Shown in pieces: positions 35,701 to 48,596 of a stretch of 64,000 nt of DNA (positions are counted from its first letter, which is position 1; every line of letters begins with the position of its first letter). Position numbers and translations under genes: made by a program. The stretch is from positions 4,526,001 through 4,590,000 of the forward strand of contig NZ_CP059162.1 in assembly GCF_013466605.1 (NCBI RefSeq). The letters run 5' to 3'. This DNA is from Pseudomonas chlororaphis subsp. aurantiaca. Its GTDB lineage: Bacteria; Pseudomonadota; Gammaproteobacteria; Pseudomonadales; Pseudomonadaceae. The notes below the pieces were generated by a model that ran no database searches, was not told the DNA's origin, and saw nothing but the letters and a program-made list of their open reading frames with translations.

Positions 35701-35845
35701 ACCTGTTCCTTTTCTGTGGCCTAACCAGACACCTCTCCCTCGACAGGTTTTATGCCCGCCGAAGGAAAAGTGTCGGGTATGAAGAGCAATGATCCAGAGA
35801 GGCAAGTGCCCTCTGTCACAACAAGTCCTGATGCCTACGAAGCTC

Positions 35846-36985
35846 TTACAGCTCATCCATCCAGCTGTTGTTCGGCTTCAAGTCGGCCAGGAATTTCTCG
35901 ATGGCGTAATCGTCATCCATCGCTTTCGTACTCCCCGCTGGGGCAGCCGGAGAGGGGCTGCCGGCGTTACTGCCACGCGGAGCAGAAGACACTGGGCGCA
36001 AGCGGACGGAGTCAATGATGGTGTCCCATAACTCCAGCGCTTCCCGGTCTGACTTGAATGGAGGCGCTGGCAGCTTGCCGCTGCTGTCAGGGCTACGTTC
36101 GAGTACGCCAAGCGCAGCTGAGATATTTGGCTCGGAGACAGAGCCGTCTTTCCCCTGGGCTTCCCAGGCGAACGTATAGATGCGTTGCCCCTTGTCGGTG
36201 CCAGCCAACAGGTACTCGTCAGCGGGAACCGGCCCGCCCCGCTCCCTTTTACGCAGGGTCTCGATACCCGTAACAGCCCTGGCAGCACCTGCCAGGAAAC
36301 CACCCACTCGATCCAACAGGCGATCCTCTTCGGCACCGGTGCTGGAAGTGAATTCGAAATGAGCACCGGGATGATCCGGGAAGGTCACGCCAATATCGAA
36401 ACGCTCGCTCTGGAAGTGACTGCCTGCGATATAACCACGATCCATACAAAATCCAGGCTCGGAGGGAATTTCATTGGGTTCGCGGGAACGAAGATCGCGT
36501 ACCAGATTCTTCGCGACCTCAATGCCACGAGGCTCGCGGTCTGGCTCCATCTCAATCCTCCAGTAATAAGGCTGCCACACCGGTTCTGAAACAGCATAGG
36601 CGTACAGGTAATACGACTCGATGCTGGCATCGGAAGCCCATGACAATATCCCGGTTGAACCTCTGCCCAGATCATACCGGCGCACAAACATGCTCCCCTT
36701 CGTATCATGCTGCTGCCGTTTAAGCTCCTGCTCGTGCTGATCGATCCTGGATATGAGTCCAGCGAGATCGTCCTTTAGTGGCTCAATAACCTGCCCACGC
36801 AAGTAATACCCCGCTCTGATTTCCGCTTGGGGCGGTAAATCGATCAAAAATCTGCCAAAGCAATGAGTGATCCATCCGGTCTTGTCCATGGAAGGGTTCC
36901 GAGAAGAGGAGAATGATGTGCAACTAGTGATACTGGCCAAGGCAACCATGCCGAGAGCAGTGAAAATCTGGCGTAGGCGCATCAC
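35846..36985 (-). CDS. tli4: Tli4-type T6SS immunity lipoprotein (cognate copy)
   Basis: A 379-residue PA1509-like protein. It has a lipoprotein signal (ALASITSC), then GWITHCFGRFLIDLPPQAE, and a two-part fold ending SVRLRPVSSAPRGSNAG, plus an extra ~35-residue Pro/Ala-rich and acidic tail (TKAMDDDYAIEKFLADL) missing from the second copy. Its ATG overlaps the tle4 stop (ATGA), marking it as the cognate immunity gene. It should bind and block the Tle4 phospholipase in the periplasm. Confidence 0.9.
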   Translation of the reverse strand: MMRLRQIFTALGMVALASITSCTSFSSSRNPSMDKTGWITHCFGRFLIDLPPQAEIRAGYYLRGQVIEPLKDDLAGLISRIDQHEQELKRQQHDTKGSMFVRRYDLGRGSTGILSWASDASIESYYLYAYAVSEPVWQPYYWRIEMEPDREPRGIEVAKNLVRDLRSREPNEIPSEPGFCMDRGYIAGSHFQSERFDIGVTFPDHPGAHFEFTSSTGAEEDRLLDRVGGFLAGAARAVTGIETLRKRERGGPVPADEYLLAGTDKGQRIYTFAWEAQGKDGSVSEPNISAALGVLERSPDSSGKLPAPPFKSDREALELWDTIIDSVRLRPVSSAPRGSNAGSPSPAAPAGSTKAMDDDYAIEKFLADLKPNNSWMDEL

Positions 36986-38682
36986 GAACCTCCTGCCCAG
37001 TCAGCGTTCTGGGCGATCTTGATAACGCCATAGAGCGTGGCCCATTGAGCACGCTTGTCGTTGTAGCTGTTTTGATGGTCGTAGCCTTTGTCGGTGTTGT
37101 ACTGCCCGACACCCTTGCCGCCCTGGCGGAAGCTGGCCTTGATGCCGGCTTTGCCGGGGGCCAGGCCCGAGTCGGTCGGTACGGTTCCGTCCCCACCGCT
37201 GCCGGATGATTCCTGTGTCATGGCAAACCGCAGTGGACCTTCGACGACAGCAGGCAGGCCACGGCGGAACCAACCGTTGTAACTGCCGTTCTCATCGTCC
37301 TTGACGGTAGAGCCGGACGACTCCAGGGACGATGAATCGCCTTGCCAAATCATGTCCCGCCAACTGTGCCTGTCAGGGGAGTCATCGGCACCATAGTGAG
37401 CGTAGGTTTCGGGGTAATACCCTACCGTCGCAAGTTCACGATGGAATTTGGCTACAGAGTCAATCAGCCTTCTGAAAACTACTCGTGGTCCCATCACGTC
37501 GTCATTACTGGCGTTATCCGACATGTTGAGGTACTTGGTATTTTGCGCTGGCACCAACCCATACCAAGCCGAACTCTTATAAATCTCCTCATAAGGGTCC
37601 CCATGCTGAGGGTAAGCCCGGGGGTTGCCATCGATGTCCTTCATGACCTGCCCTTGGGTATCGCACAGGAACAGCCAGGGACGCCCCCCTCGGTATTCCG
37701 CGGAGGGTGTCAGCTCCAGCGCGCCGGGTGAATTGGCCACGACCGCCGTCACTTCACCGGCATTGGCGCCCAGGACAACCTGGGCCACCCCTTCGTAGCC
37801 ACAGCGCACGTGATGATAGATGGCCGATGAGCCAAGGGCAGGTAGCACGCCATGAACCACGCCCAGCACCCGCGTATAGCCATGGAGCTGGGTCAGGGAC
37901 CGGGCAACCAGACCGCCCATTGAGTGGGTGACCAGAATGACCTTGGTCCGGGCCAGTTGCTCAGGATCGACCCCGCCCTTCTCGCGATAGAAAGGCAGCA
38001 CTGTGTTCTCGATATAGTCGCGCACGTCCTGGCCGGATTGGCGGTTGGATTGCAGCCAGTTGTAGCCCCCGCACCAGACATCGAACTGATACTTGCCCGC
38101 GATAGTCAGCTCTTCGCTGCTAAGGGGAGCGGCACTGCCCAACTCTTCGCCATAGTCGGAAGGCGAGCGCAGGCTTTCAGCTTTCCACCATCCCTGAAGC
38201 TCGCGTTGTTTGACGATATGGTCCAGCCGGCTTTCCAGCAAAGCCATGATCGGGTTGTAGGAGGTGCGCATGACCTTGCCCCAGCCGCGCATCCGTGCGG
38301 CCTCTTCGCTCAGCCCCGATGCGCCGGGGTCGACAGTTCCGCGATCATCGACCTCCACATCATCGGCCTTGAGCAACTCCTGTCGTCTTTTCGGACCTCG
38401 GAATCCCCAGACAAACAATGCCCCTAGAGCACCCGCGATATCGCCAAAGCTGAACGACGCATTGGGCGGACTCCAGACACTGTTCAAGGTTTTCTTGTTG
38501 CGCAGATTGGTCCCCATGATGCCGGGAATGAAAATCACCGGAATGGTGACCTGCTGCTTCACCAGCAACACCTTGTCGCGCTGATCCTCGGTGCGGGTGA
38601 GCTGACTGGTGTAGATGGGACGCCCCAGGTTGTCGCGCGCGCGCGGGACTATCACTTCCTGGGTATTCGCTTCGCTGCTCAT
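36982..38682 (-). CDS. tle4: T6SS phospholipase effector Tle4
   Basis: A 566-residue alpha/beta-hydrolase like PA1510 (TplE). The nucleophile is Ser254 in the elbow VTHSMGGLVARS. The oxyanion region is VIFIPGIMGTNLRN (50-63), and the acid is probably the Asp of GGDGTVPTDSG near residue 500. It would be carried by the VgrG next to it into the target periplasm to degrade phospholipids. ATGA overlaps link it to vgrG upstream and to tli4 downstream. No signal peptide, as expected. Confidence 0.92.
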   Translation of the reverse strand: MSSEANTQEVIVPRARDNLGRPIYTSQLTRTEDQRDKVLLVKQQVTIPVIFIPGIMGTNLRNKKTLNSVWSPPNASFSFGDIAGALGALFVWGFRGPKRRQELLKADDVEVDDRGTVDPGASGLSEEAARMRGWGKVMRTSYNPIMALLESRLDHIVKQRELQGWWKAESLRSPSDYGEELGSAAPLSSEELTIAGKYQFDVWCGGYNWLQSNRQSGQDVRDYIENTVLPFYREKGGVDPEQLARTKVILVTHSMGGLVARSLTQLHGYTRVLGVVHGVLPALGSSAIYHHVRCGYEGVAQVVLGANAGEVTAVVANSPGALELTPSAEYRGGRPWLFLCDTQGQVMKDIDGNPRAYPQHGDPYEEIYKSSAWYGLVPAQNTKYLNMSDNASNDDVMGPRVVFRRLIDSVAKFHRELATVGYYPETYAHYGADDSPDRHSWRDMIWQGDSSSLESSGSTVKDDENGSYNGWFRRGLPAVVEGPLRFAMTQESSGSGGDGTVPTDSGLAPGKAGIKASFRQGGKGVGQYNTDKGYDHQNSYNDKRAQWATLYGVIKIAQNADWAGGS

Positions 38683-41210
38683 GTGGTGGACTCCCTGTCA
38701 CCCTTGGTACTGGCTCCCTTGGCCAGAACCCGCATCTGAACCCGATCCATTGCCAGGTCCTGTTGTCTCGGCAAACGACCCTGGGCATCGGTAGTGAGCT
38801 TAAGCGGGGCTCCGTCGCCACGCAGCAGCTCCACAGCCGTATTGGCCAGGGGCTCCAAGGTGTTTTCGTCACGCAGGACAAAGGCATCGTCAAACGGCGT
38901 GGAGTCCCAGGTGTTGAAGGTGGTCGAGGCGTGTGCAGGACCAATCAGGCTGTGCTTGGCCGCCTTGACAATGAAGTTGCCTGGCATGCCCAGCTCGATG
39001 TTGCCGCCCTTGAGGGTAAGGTAGGCGCCACCACACATCAGCGTGATGTGCTCCTTTGCCGCAATCAGCACGTGTTGCTTGCTCGCGCTGACTTCCACGC
39101 TCTGATCCGCCTCCACGCGGATGTTGTTCTTCTGGGCCTGCACTAACATTGGCCCCTGGTGAGCGATATGGCGCATCTCGCCACTTTGCGCGAACAACCC
39201 CAGGTCGGTGCCGGCGTTGACCACAAACTTCTGCCCTGACGTCAGTTGCTGGTTCTGCTGGGCCACGCTGTCGATATGCTCGCCAGCCGCCAGGGTGACG
39301 CTGTTAGGAGACACGGCAGCGATACCGGCCTGACCACTCAGGGCAATGGCGGGGTTACCACCGTTGGTTTTGCCCGATTCATCGTTGGCCCCATGCCCCA
39401 GATCGCGAACCGCGTCACTGAGCGTCTTTTGAGGCGCGGTGTCATGACCTACACCCTCATGGTCCGCAGCATAGTCACCCAAGTCCTTGGCCAGCTGCAG
39501 AGCCGCCTCCAATACCTGAACAGCAACCGCCCGGTTCAAATGCCCACCATTGGCATTCAACTGCTCTTCAGTGCTGAGCAGCAGCCCCTTGGCCGCGCGC
39601 AACGCACCATGCTCGTCGGTACGCAGCTCGAAACCTTCACCCCGCGGCGCGCCACCGTCGGGGCGCGGGTGAGTCAGGTACCCCAGGTGCAGTGCGGTAC
39701 TGCCGTGGTCGCTCATCAGCGCGGCGCTGATCTCCTTGGTGGTGTCGTCGATACGCAATTCGTTGGCGCGGCTGCCTTTGTATTCCTTACTCTTGATGGT
39801 GCTGAGGATCTTGTGATTTGGCAGTTGGTACGGCGGCATGTTGCTCGCACGGTAAGTACGGCCGGTGATGATCGGTTGGTCACAGTCGCCATCGAGGTAG
39901 TCGACTATGACTTCCTGGCCAATGCGCGGGATCGCCATGTGGCCCCAGTCAGCACCGGCCCAGTTCTGTGATACCCGGATCCAGCAGGAGCTGAACTCGT
40001 TGTCCTTACCCTCTCGGTCCCAGGGGAACTGAACCTTTACTCGGCCAAACTCGTCGGTGTGGATCTCCTCGCCTTCCGGGCCCACCACGCTGGCGATCTG
40101 CGGCCCGTCGATACGGGGCCTGGGCAGAGGTACCGGGCGCCACTCCATTTGCTCGGGAATGATCTCGGCGGTGAAGTCGTAACTCACGCCCATTTCAGCG
40201 TCGGCGGACTCTTCTTGCTGGCTGGCGTGCTGCACGCCTCTGTGGGTGATTCGGACCGATCGCCACCAGCGGTTGAAGTCTTCCCGGGGGTGGCCGGTCA
40301 GTTGGAAGGAAAGGCCTGGAATCAGGCGCGGATCGTCACCTTCGACCATCGCGACCTGGGCATCTCGACGGTGGCCCCGCAGGCGGTTTTCAGTGAAGGG
40401 TTTACCTGCTGCGCTGGCCTTGTAGCGTCCTGGATAGTCGTAGCGCTCATAGTGTGGAGCCTGGTGTTCCAGATCCTCGCCGACCAGGCGTTGTTGCTGG
40501 TTGAACGCGGGACGCTTGAAGGTGTAGTCGCGCTGAGTCTGTTCGGCCGTGCGGACGTTTTCCGTGTAGCTGAACGCGTACAGCACAGGCCGTTCAGCGT
40601 CTCCAGCCGGCTGCGTGCTGTACAGCACCGGCTCACCCTGGATGCGTTCCTGAACGTAGAGCTTGTCGCTCTGGATCAGCGTGTGAGAGGTCGCGTCGGA
40701 TTTGAAGTAGTAGAACAAACCTTCTTCCGTAGAAAGCCTGTCAAACCAGTAAAGGTCAGTGTCCCCCGCCTGGGTACAGTATTCGCGAGGCAGGTGCTCG
40801 GTATGGGTGTTCTGCTGATAGTCCAGGATGCCGTGCTCGGCCAACACCGACTTGAGTATTTCGGGCACGCTTTTCTGCTGGAAGATGCGCCAATTGGAAC
40901 TCAGGCCAAGCCGGGCAAGCTGCGGCTCGACCACGACGCGGTAGCGGGTACGCCGAAAGCCGGTTTTGCCCTGGGTGAAGCTGGAGACCAAACCGTGGAC
41001 ATGGCGGACAGCCGTGGAGCCTTGCCAGATAGTCAGCAACGCCGGCTGATCGAGGATCTGGGCAAAATCGATGGCGGGGTTGTCACTGGCCAGTTCGAGC
41101 GTCAGCCGATAAGGCTCGCTAATGGCTTCTTCCAGGGTGAACGCTACGACCTCGAACTCCATCCGGCCGGACGGCACGGAGAAGGTGAATCTCAAATCCC
41201 TTTGACGCAT
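38679..41210 (-). CDS. vgrG: T6SS spike protein VgrG
   Basis: An 843-residue VgrG. The N-terminal gp27-like region begins MRQRDLRFTFSVPSGRM, the gp5 OB-fold includes VVGPEGEEIHTDEFGRVKVQ and FSSCWIRVSQNWAG, and the DUF2345 beta-helix spans about 500-750. A C-terminal extension of ~80 residues (FVLRDENTLEPLANTAVELL, LTTDAQGRLPRQ) reads like a transthyretin-type beta sandwich, a known adaptor for effector loading. The ATG at 41210 is preferred over 41219: AGGA is well placed and homologues start MRQRDL. First gene of the cassette. Confidence 0.93.
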   Translation of the reverse strand: MRQRDLRFTFSVPSGRMEFEVVAFTLEEAISEPYRLTLELASDNPAIDFAQILDQPALLTIWQGSTAVRHVHGLVSSFTQGKTGFRRTRYRVVVEPQLARLGLSSNWRIFQQKSVPEILKSVLAEHGILDYQQNTHTEHLPREYCTQAGDTDLYWFDRLSTEEGLFYYFKSDATSHTLIQSDKLYVQERIQGEPVLYSTQPAGDAERPVLYAFSYTENVRTAEQTQRDYTFKRPAFNQQQRLVGEDLEHQAPHYERYDYPGRYKASAAGKPFTENRLRGHRRDAQVAMVEGDDPRLIPGLSFQLTGHPREDFNRWWRSVRITHRGVQHASQQEESADAEMGVSYDFTAEIIPEQMEWRPVPLPRPRIDGPQIASVVGPEGEEIHTDEFGRVKVQFPWDREGKDNEFSSCWIRVSQNWAGADWGHMAIPRIGQEVIVDYLDGDCDQPIITGRTYRASNMPPYQLPNHKILSTIKSKEYKGSRANELRIDDTTKEISAALMSDHGSTALHLGYLTHPRPDGGAPRGEGFELRTDEHGALRAAKGLLLSTEEQLNANGGHLNRAVAVQVLEAALQLAKDLGDYAADHEGVGHDTAPQKTLSDAVRDLGHGANDESGKTNGGNPAIALSGQAGIAAVSPNSVTLAAGEHIDSVAQQNQQLTSGQKFVVNAGTDLGLFAQSGEMRHIAHQGPMLVQAQKNNIRVEADQSVEVSASKQHVLIAAKEHITLMCGGAYLTLKGGNIELGMPGNFIVKAAKHSLIGPAHASTTFNTWDSTPFDDAFVLRDENTLEPLANTAVELLRGDGAPLKLTTDAQGRLPRQQDLAMDRVQMRVLAKGASTKGDRESTT

Positions 41211-41669
41211 ATGACTCATCCTTGGTCAATGTATTGAGGCGTCAGGTATGAAGATGGCGTCCAATGCCGAGCGCCAACCGCGCCTTGTACTACCTGGACG
41301 GATACCTGGGCCTGGTCTGGCTACGGCTGAACATTCCAGCCCGGTTCGTATGCCCGGGTAACTCGTCAGGGCAGTAGCCTATTTGCAAAAGTGCGCGAAG
41401 ATCAACTCTACGCTCGCACCATCTGCATGTTCTCGAAGCCTGGTTTGCTGGACGTGTGGCCATCCAATGAGGCGTCCAGATCAGGCTTGCCACCATACCC
41501 AAAGAGACGAAAGGATAGGGATAGGAATTATCCAAAACTGCGGTAAGAAAAGCCTGATCCGGATCACATCAAATGCACTTGAGTGGTCAGGTTGTCGACG
41601 TCTATAAGAAGCGGATATCCCCTGCACTGTCCAAAATGCCCAGGCAATCGCCACCCCGCGAACAGAAAA
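41211..41669. other. Intergenic of lower GC, no gene seen
   Basis: The ~460 bp upstream of vgrG have no reading frame with coding character on either strand. The GC content is lower than in the neighbouring catalase gene. The vgrG operon promoter should lie near 41211-41350. No IS ends or repeats were recognised. Confidence 0.5.
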
Positions 41670-41691
41670 ACGCCTCCACACTGGGAGGCGT
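41670..41691 (-). terminator. Rho-independent terminator of katG
   Basis: ACGCCTCC and GGAGGCGT form an 8-bp stem around a 6-nt loop, followed on the minus strand by TTTTCTGTTCG. It lies about 110 bp past the katG stop. Confidence 0.85.
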
Positions 41692-41799
41692 CAGAAACGT
41701 TCAAAACAAGGGTTATAACGCGGCTCCCTGGTCTGTGGCCCCCAACCTGAATCATCAGGTCGAGAGCCCTGTTTCCAGACCACAAAAGCGCCCTCCCCC

Positions 41800-44420
<2,621 letters not shown>

Positions 44421-44453
44421 GCGCCCGCGGGGGGCGCCACAGGCGGTTTTTTT
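44421..44453 (+). terminator. Orphan intrinsic terminator-like element in the leader of the M41 gene
   Basis: GCGCCC/GGGCGC (44421-44426, 44432-44437) or the alternative CGCC-ACA-GGCG (44435-44445) is followed by seven T residues (44447-44453). No plus-strand gene precedes it, so it may end a small RNA or attenuate the gene at 44511. Confidence 0.55.
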
Positions 44454-44510
44454 CCGATTGCTGCCCCGCCTTTTCGTCCGCCCGACGCGTACCGAGCACG
44501 GGAGAAGACC

Positions 44511-45101
44511 ATGAACCAGCGCCCGCGTTGCACGGCCATCCATGAAGCCGGCCACGCCCTGGCCTTTTGGTGGAACGGTCAGCCGATCGCCCGCGTCAGC
44601 GTGCGTACCAGGGCCGAAGCTGCCGCTGGTCCGATGCTCGACCTGCGCGGCAACCCGCGCTATGTAGAGGGGTTGGTGGAAGCCGATTACCTGGTCCCGC
44701 GCCCCGCCTTCGATGCCCCGGGGATCGCCGAATACCTGCCGTCGATGGTCGAGTCCATCGAGCGCGACCTGCTGCATTGCTTTGCCGGCCCGGTGGCCGA
44801 AGCGATCTACCGCCATGGCCGATCCGACAGGCTGATAAAAGGCAGCGGCCGCGGCGACCTGAGTCGCGGTCATGAGTTGATCAGCCTGCTGCCGCCGCGC
44901 AAGCTGCTCGACGCCGAATCCCGGGCCATGGCCCGCGCCAGCTGCCTGGTGCATCGCTACTGGCCGGCGGTCGGCGCGGTGGCGGACCTGCTGCAAGAAC
45001 ACGGCACGGTCGAGGGGCAAACCATCAGCGCATTGCTGTGCGCGATCAGCGGCGAGTCGCCGACGCCGCTCGGTAACGATCTGGCGAGCCTCGACCCGTG
45101 A
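44511..45101 (+). CDS. Stand-alone M41 (FtsH-type) metallopeptidase
   Basis: A 196-residue protein made of the FtsH protease domain only. The zinc motif HEAGHALAFWW is at residues 11-21, and GSGRGDLSRGHELI (about 109-122) matches the FtsH G-x-x-N-D-L region that gives the third ligand Asp. There is no AAA+ ATPase domain, no membrane segment and no signal peptide. GGAGAAG before the ATG at 44511 is a good ribosome binding site. Without an ATPase partner it may act on unfolded or small substrates, or with a partner from elsewhere. Role unknown. Confidence 0.82.
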   Translation: MNQRPRCTAIHEAGHALAFWWNGQPIARVSVRTRAEAAAGPMLDLRGNPRYVEGLVEADYLVPRPAFDAPGIAEYLPSMVESIERDLLHCFAGPVAEAIYRHGRSDRLIKGSGRGDLSRGHELISLLPPRKLLDAESRAMARASCLVHRYWPAVGAVADLLQEHGTVEGQTISALLCAISGESPTPLGNDLASLDP

Positions 45102-45214
45102 TGGCGTGGCGCTGAACCGCGCTGGCTTGCGCGATCCGTGAAGTCAGCCAGACTGTCTGCCAACCGCCCGCCTGGCCGGGCTGCTTTCATCGCCATTGCC
45201 CCATCGAGATCACC

Positions 45215-45994
45215 ATGTCGCAGTACCCAGGCGTCGACGCCGAAGGTTTTATCCAGTCCCTGCCCGACCAGCCGTTGCAACCGGCGTTCAGCCCTCTGGT
45301 GGATGAGCTGTGCGCGATGCTCTCGCGGCGTTTTCCGGCGCTGCTCGATGGCCTGTACCTGTACGGCAGCGTGGCCCGTGGCGATGCGCGGCCGGATACT
45401 TCCGACCTGGATGCGACCCTGGTCCTGGCCTGGGCGCCGAGCCCCGAGGAACGCCAGCGGCTGGAGGAAACTCGGCAAGCGCTGGAGGCGCGGCACCCGG
45501 AGGTGTCGAAGATCGATTTCGATATCGGCGTGCTCAGCGAGGTGCTGGCGCCCGACAATCGCTACCGCTGGGGGTTCTGGCTCAAGCATCAGTGCCGCTG
45601 CATCTGGGGCAATGACCTGGGGCTGCGCTTCGAACCCTTCCGCCCGAGCCGGACCATCGCCCTGGCGCTCAATGGCGATTTCCCCCAGGTGCTGGAAGGC
45701 TACGCGCAACAGCTGGAGCAGAGCCGCGAACCTTTGCAGCAACAACGCCTGCAACGGGCCGCGGCGCGCAAGGCGCTGCGCTCGGCCAACCTGCTGCGCG
45801 GCGAGCAGGAACGCGGCTGGCCGACCACCCTGGAGGAGCATGCGCAGCTGCTGACCGCGGCCGAACCGGGAATGGCCGAGTACGCCGCGTTCTTCCTCAA
45901 ACAGGCCTATGTGCCCCAGGGTTCGGTAAATGAGTTCGTGCAGCGGCTGCGGGCTTACAGTGCGTTGCTGGCGGGGGAAAGCGCTCAGGCTTGA
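45215..45994 (+). CDS. Nucleotidyltransferase-domain protein
   Basis: A 259-residue protein of the DNA polymerase beta-like nucleotidyltransferase superfamily. The motif YLYGSVARGDARPDTSDLD (about residues 48-66) gives the GS and D-x-D metal-binding residues, and a third carboxylate is likely in KIDFDIGVLS. The C-terminal half is helical (AARKALRSANLLRGEQERGW), as in KNTase- or HEPN-like partners. It might modify a small molecule such as an aminoglycoside, but it differs from the known resistance enzymes I recognise. Start at 45215 with a weak GAG upstream. Confidence 0.82.
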   Translation: MSQYPGVDAEGFIQSLPDQPLQPAFSPLVDELCAMLSRRFPALLDGLYLYGSVARGDARPDTSDLDATLVLAWAPSPEERQRLEETRQALEARHPEVSKIDFDIGVLSEVLAPDNRYRWGFWLKHQCRCIWGNDLGLRFEPFRPSRTIALALNGDFPQVLEGYAQQLEQSREPLQQQRLQRAAARKALRSANLLRGEQERGWPTTLEEHAQLLTAAEPGMAEYAAFFLKQAYVPQGSVNEFVQRLRAYSALLAGESAQA

Positions 45995-46062
45995 ACGGCC
46001 TATCTGTAGCGGCCGATAGGTGGCTCGCGACAGGGTCGACCTTCTGCGTCGAATGACATGAC

Positions 46063-46080
46063 GTCATCGCGGGCAAGCCT
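46063..46080. repeat. Half REP element
   Basis: GTCATCGCGGGCAAGCCT matches half of the REP pair at 18280-18372. It lies between the convergent nucleotidyltransferase and MFS genes. Confidence 0.55.
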
Positions 46081-46100
46081 ATGCTGATGCTGCCTCCGGG

Positions 46101-47507
46101 CTAGGCCGCCGAATCCACCGCCCGCCGCCAGCCCAGCTGGCTGGCCAGCGCCACCAGCCCCGCCGCCAGGGCAAAGGTGAACCCCATGCCGCTGGCGACA
46201 GCCTCGGCGCTTGCCGTGGCGAGGTCGCCGGCCACCGCGGCGAACACCGCGCCCATCAGCGAGGCGCCGGTGATCAGCCCGAGGTTGCGCGACAGGTTGA
46301 GCAGGCCGGAGATCACCCCGCGCTGTTCGGCGCCCACCTCGCTCATCACCGCGGTGTTATTGGCAGTCTGAAACATTGCATAGCCCAGGGTGGTGACAAC
46401 GATAGGCGCCAGATAACCGCCAATGCCCAGGCTCGCGGGCAGCAACGCCAGCATCAGGCAACCGAGGGCCATGGCGCCGAGACCGGCGAGGATCATCGGT
46501 CGCACGCCAAAACGATCGGCGATGCGTCCGGCCGGTACGCCACTCAATGCGGTGACACAGGGGCCGAGCGACATCGCCAGGCCCACCCCGAGCGCCTCCA
46601 GCCCGAGCCCGTGGGCCAGGTAAAAAGGCCCGACCACCAGCGTCGCCATCATCACCGTCGAGACCAGCGCGCTCATGGCCAGGCTGCCGCTCAAGGCCGC
46701 GTCGCGAAACAGCGCCAGGCGTATCAGCGGCGCGGCCACCCGCGCCTCCACCCAGACAAACAGGCCAGCCGCCACCAGCGCCATTACCAGCAGCCCAACG
46801 TTGAGCAGGCCGAAATGGCCGCGCCCCAGGGTCATGGCCAGCCCGTAGGCCAGCAATGTGAAGGCCAGCAGCAAGGTGCCCAGGGGGTCGAAAGCGCCTC
46901 GTTCAAGGGCCCGCGCCTGAATACCAACCGGCAGATACCGATAAGCCAGCGCCCAAGTCAGCCCGCCCAACGGTACGCAGACCAGGAACAGCGCCTGCCA
47001 GCCGAACCCGGCGATCAACACCCCACCCAGGGACGGGCCGAGGGCGGTGCCGATCGCCGACATCGTGCCCAGAAGGCCCATGGCGCTGCCGGTGCGGGCC
47101 TTGCTGACCGTCTCGCCGACCAGGGCCAGGGTCAGCGCCATCATGATCGCCGCGCCAAGGCCCTGCAGCGCCCGGGCGCCGATCAGCAACCCCAGCGTCG
47201 GGGCGGCGGCGCAAAGCATCGAGGCCAGGGTGAACAGCAGGATCCCGATCAGCAGCAGGCGCCGTCGTCCCAGCAAATCGCCGAGCCGACCGACACTGAC
47301 GATCAGCGCGGTCATCGCCAGCAGGTAGGCCAGGACCACCCACTGCACCTGCTGGAAGCTCGCCCCGAACGCCTGCACCAGGGTCGGCAAGCCGACGTTG
47401 GCGATGCTGGTGCCCAGCGACGCCAGCAACATCGACAGCGACAGGCTGGCCAGCGCCCAGCTGACTGACACCGTTTCCGGCTCTGCTCCGGCATTGACTG
47501 GCTTCAC
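46101..47507 (-). CDS. MFS drug-efflux transporter (DHA2/EmrB-QacA type)
   Basis: A 468-residue inner-membrane pump with about 14 hydrophobic segments. Signatures are SIANVGLPTLVQAFGASFQQ, QWVVLAYLLAMTALIVSVGR, LGDLLGRRRLLLIG (motif A) and GPSLGGVLIAGFGWQALF (motif C, antiporter). It would extrude drugs or other hydrophobic compounds using the proton gradient. The start is GTG at 47507 with GGGAG about 7 nt upstream. A LysR regulator is divergent from it across 141 bp, and probably controls it. Confidence 0.9.
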   Translation of the reverse strand: MKPVNAGAEPETVSVSWALASLSLSMLLASLGTSIANVGLPTLVQAFGASFQQVQWVVLAYLLAMTALIVSVGRLGDLLGRRRLLLIGILLFTLASMLCAAAPTLGLLIGARALQGLGAAIMMALTLALVGETVSKARTGSAMGLLGTMSAIGTALGPSLGGVLIAGFGWQALFLVCVPLGGLTWALAYRYLPVGIQARALERGAFDPLGTLLLAFTLLAYGLAMTLGRGHFGLLNVGLLVMALVAAGLFVWVEARVAAPLIRLALFRDAALSGSLAMSALVSTVMMATLVVGPFYLAHGLGLEALGVGLAMSLGPCVTALSGVPAGRIADRFGVRPMILAGLGAMALGCLMLALLPASLGIGGYLAPIVVTTLGYAMFQTANNTAVMSEVGAEQRGVISGLLNLSRNLGLITGASLMGAVFAAVAGDLATASAEAVASGMGFTFALAAGLVALASQLGWRRAVDSAA

Positions 47508-47648
47508 GTTGCACTCCCTCTCTGACCTGCGCGAAACGGCGCTGTCGCCAATCTAGCCCACGGTCTAACATGGCGGAAGGCGCAGCCCTTGCAGGTTATT
47601 CGTGCGTCTGACGCCATATCACTTTCTACGCCAGACGGGGCCGCCGCC

Positions 47649-48596
<948 letters not shown>

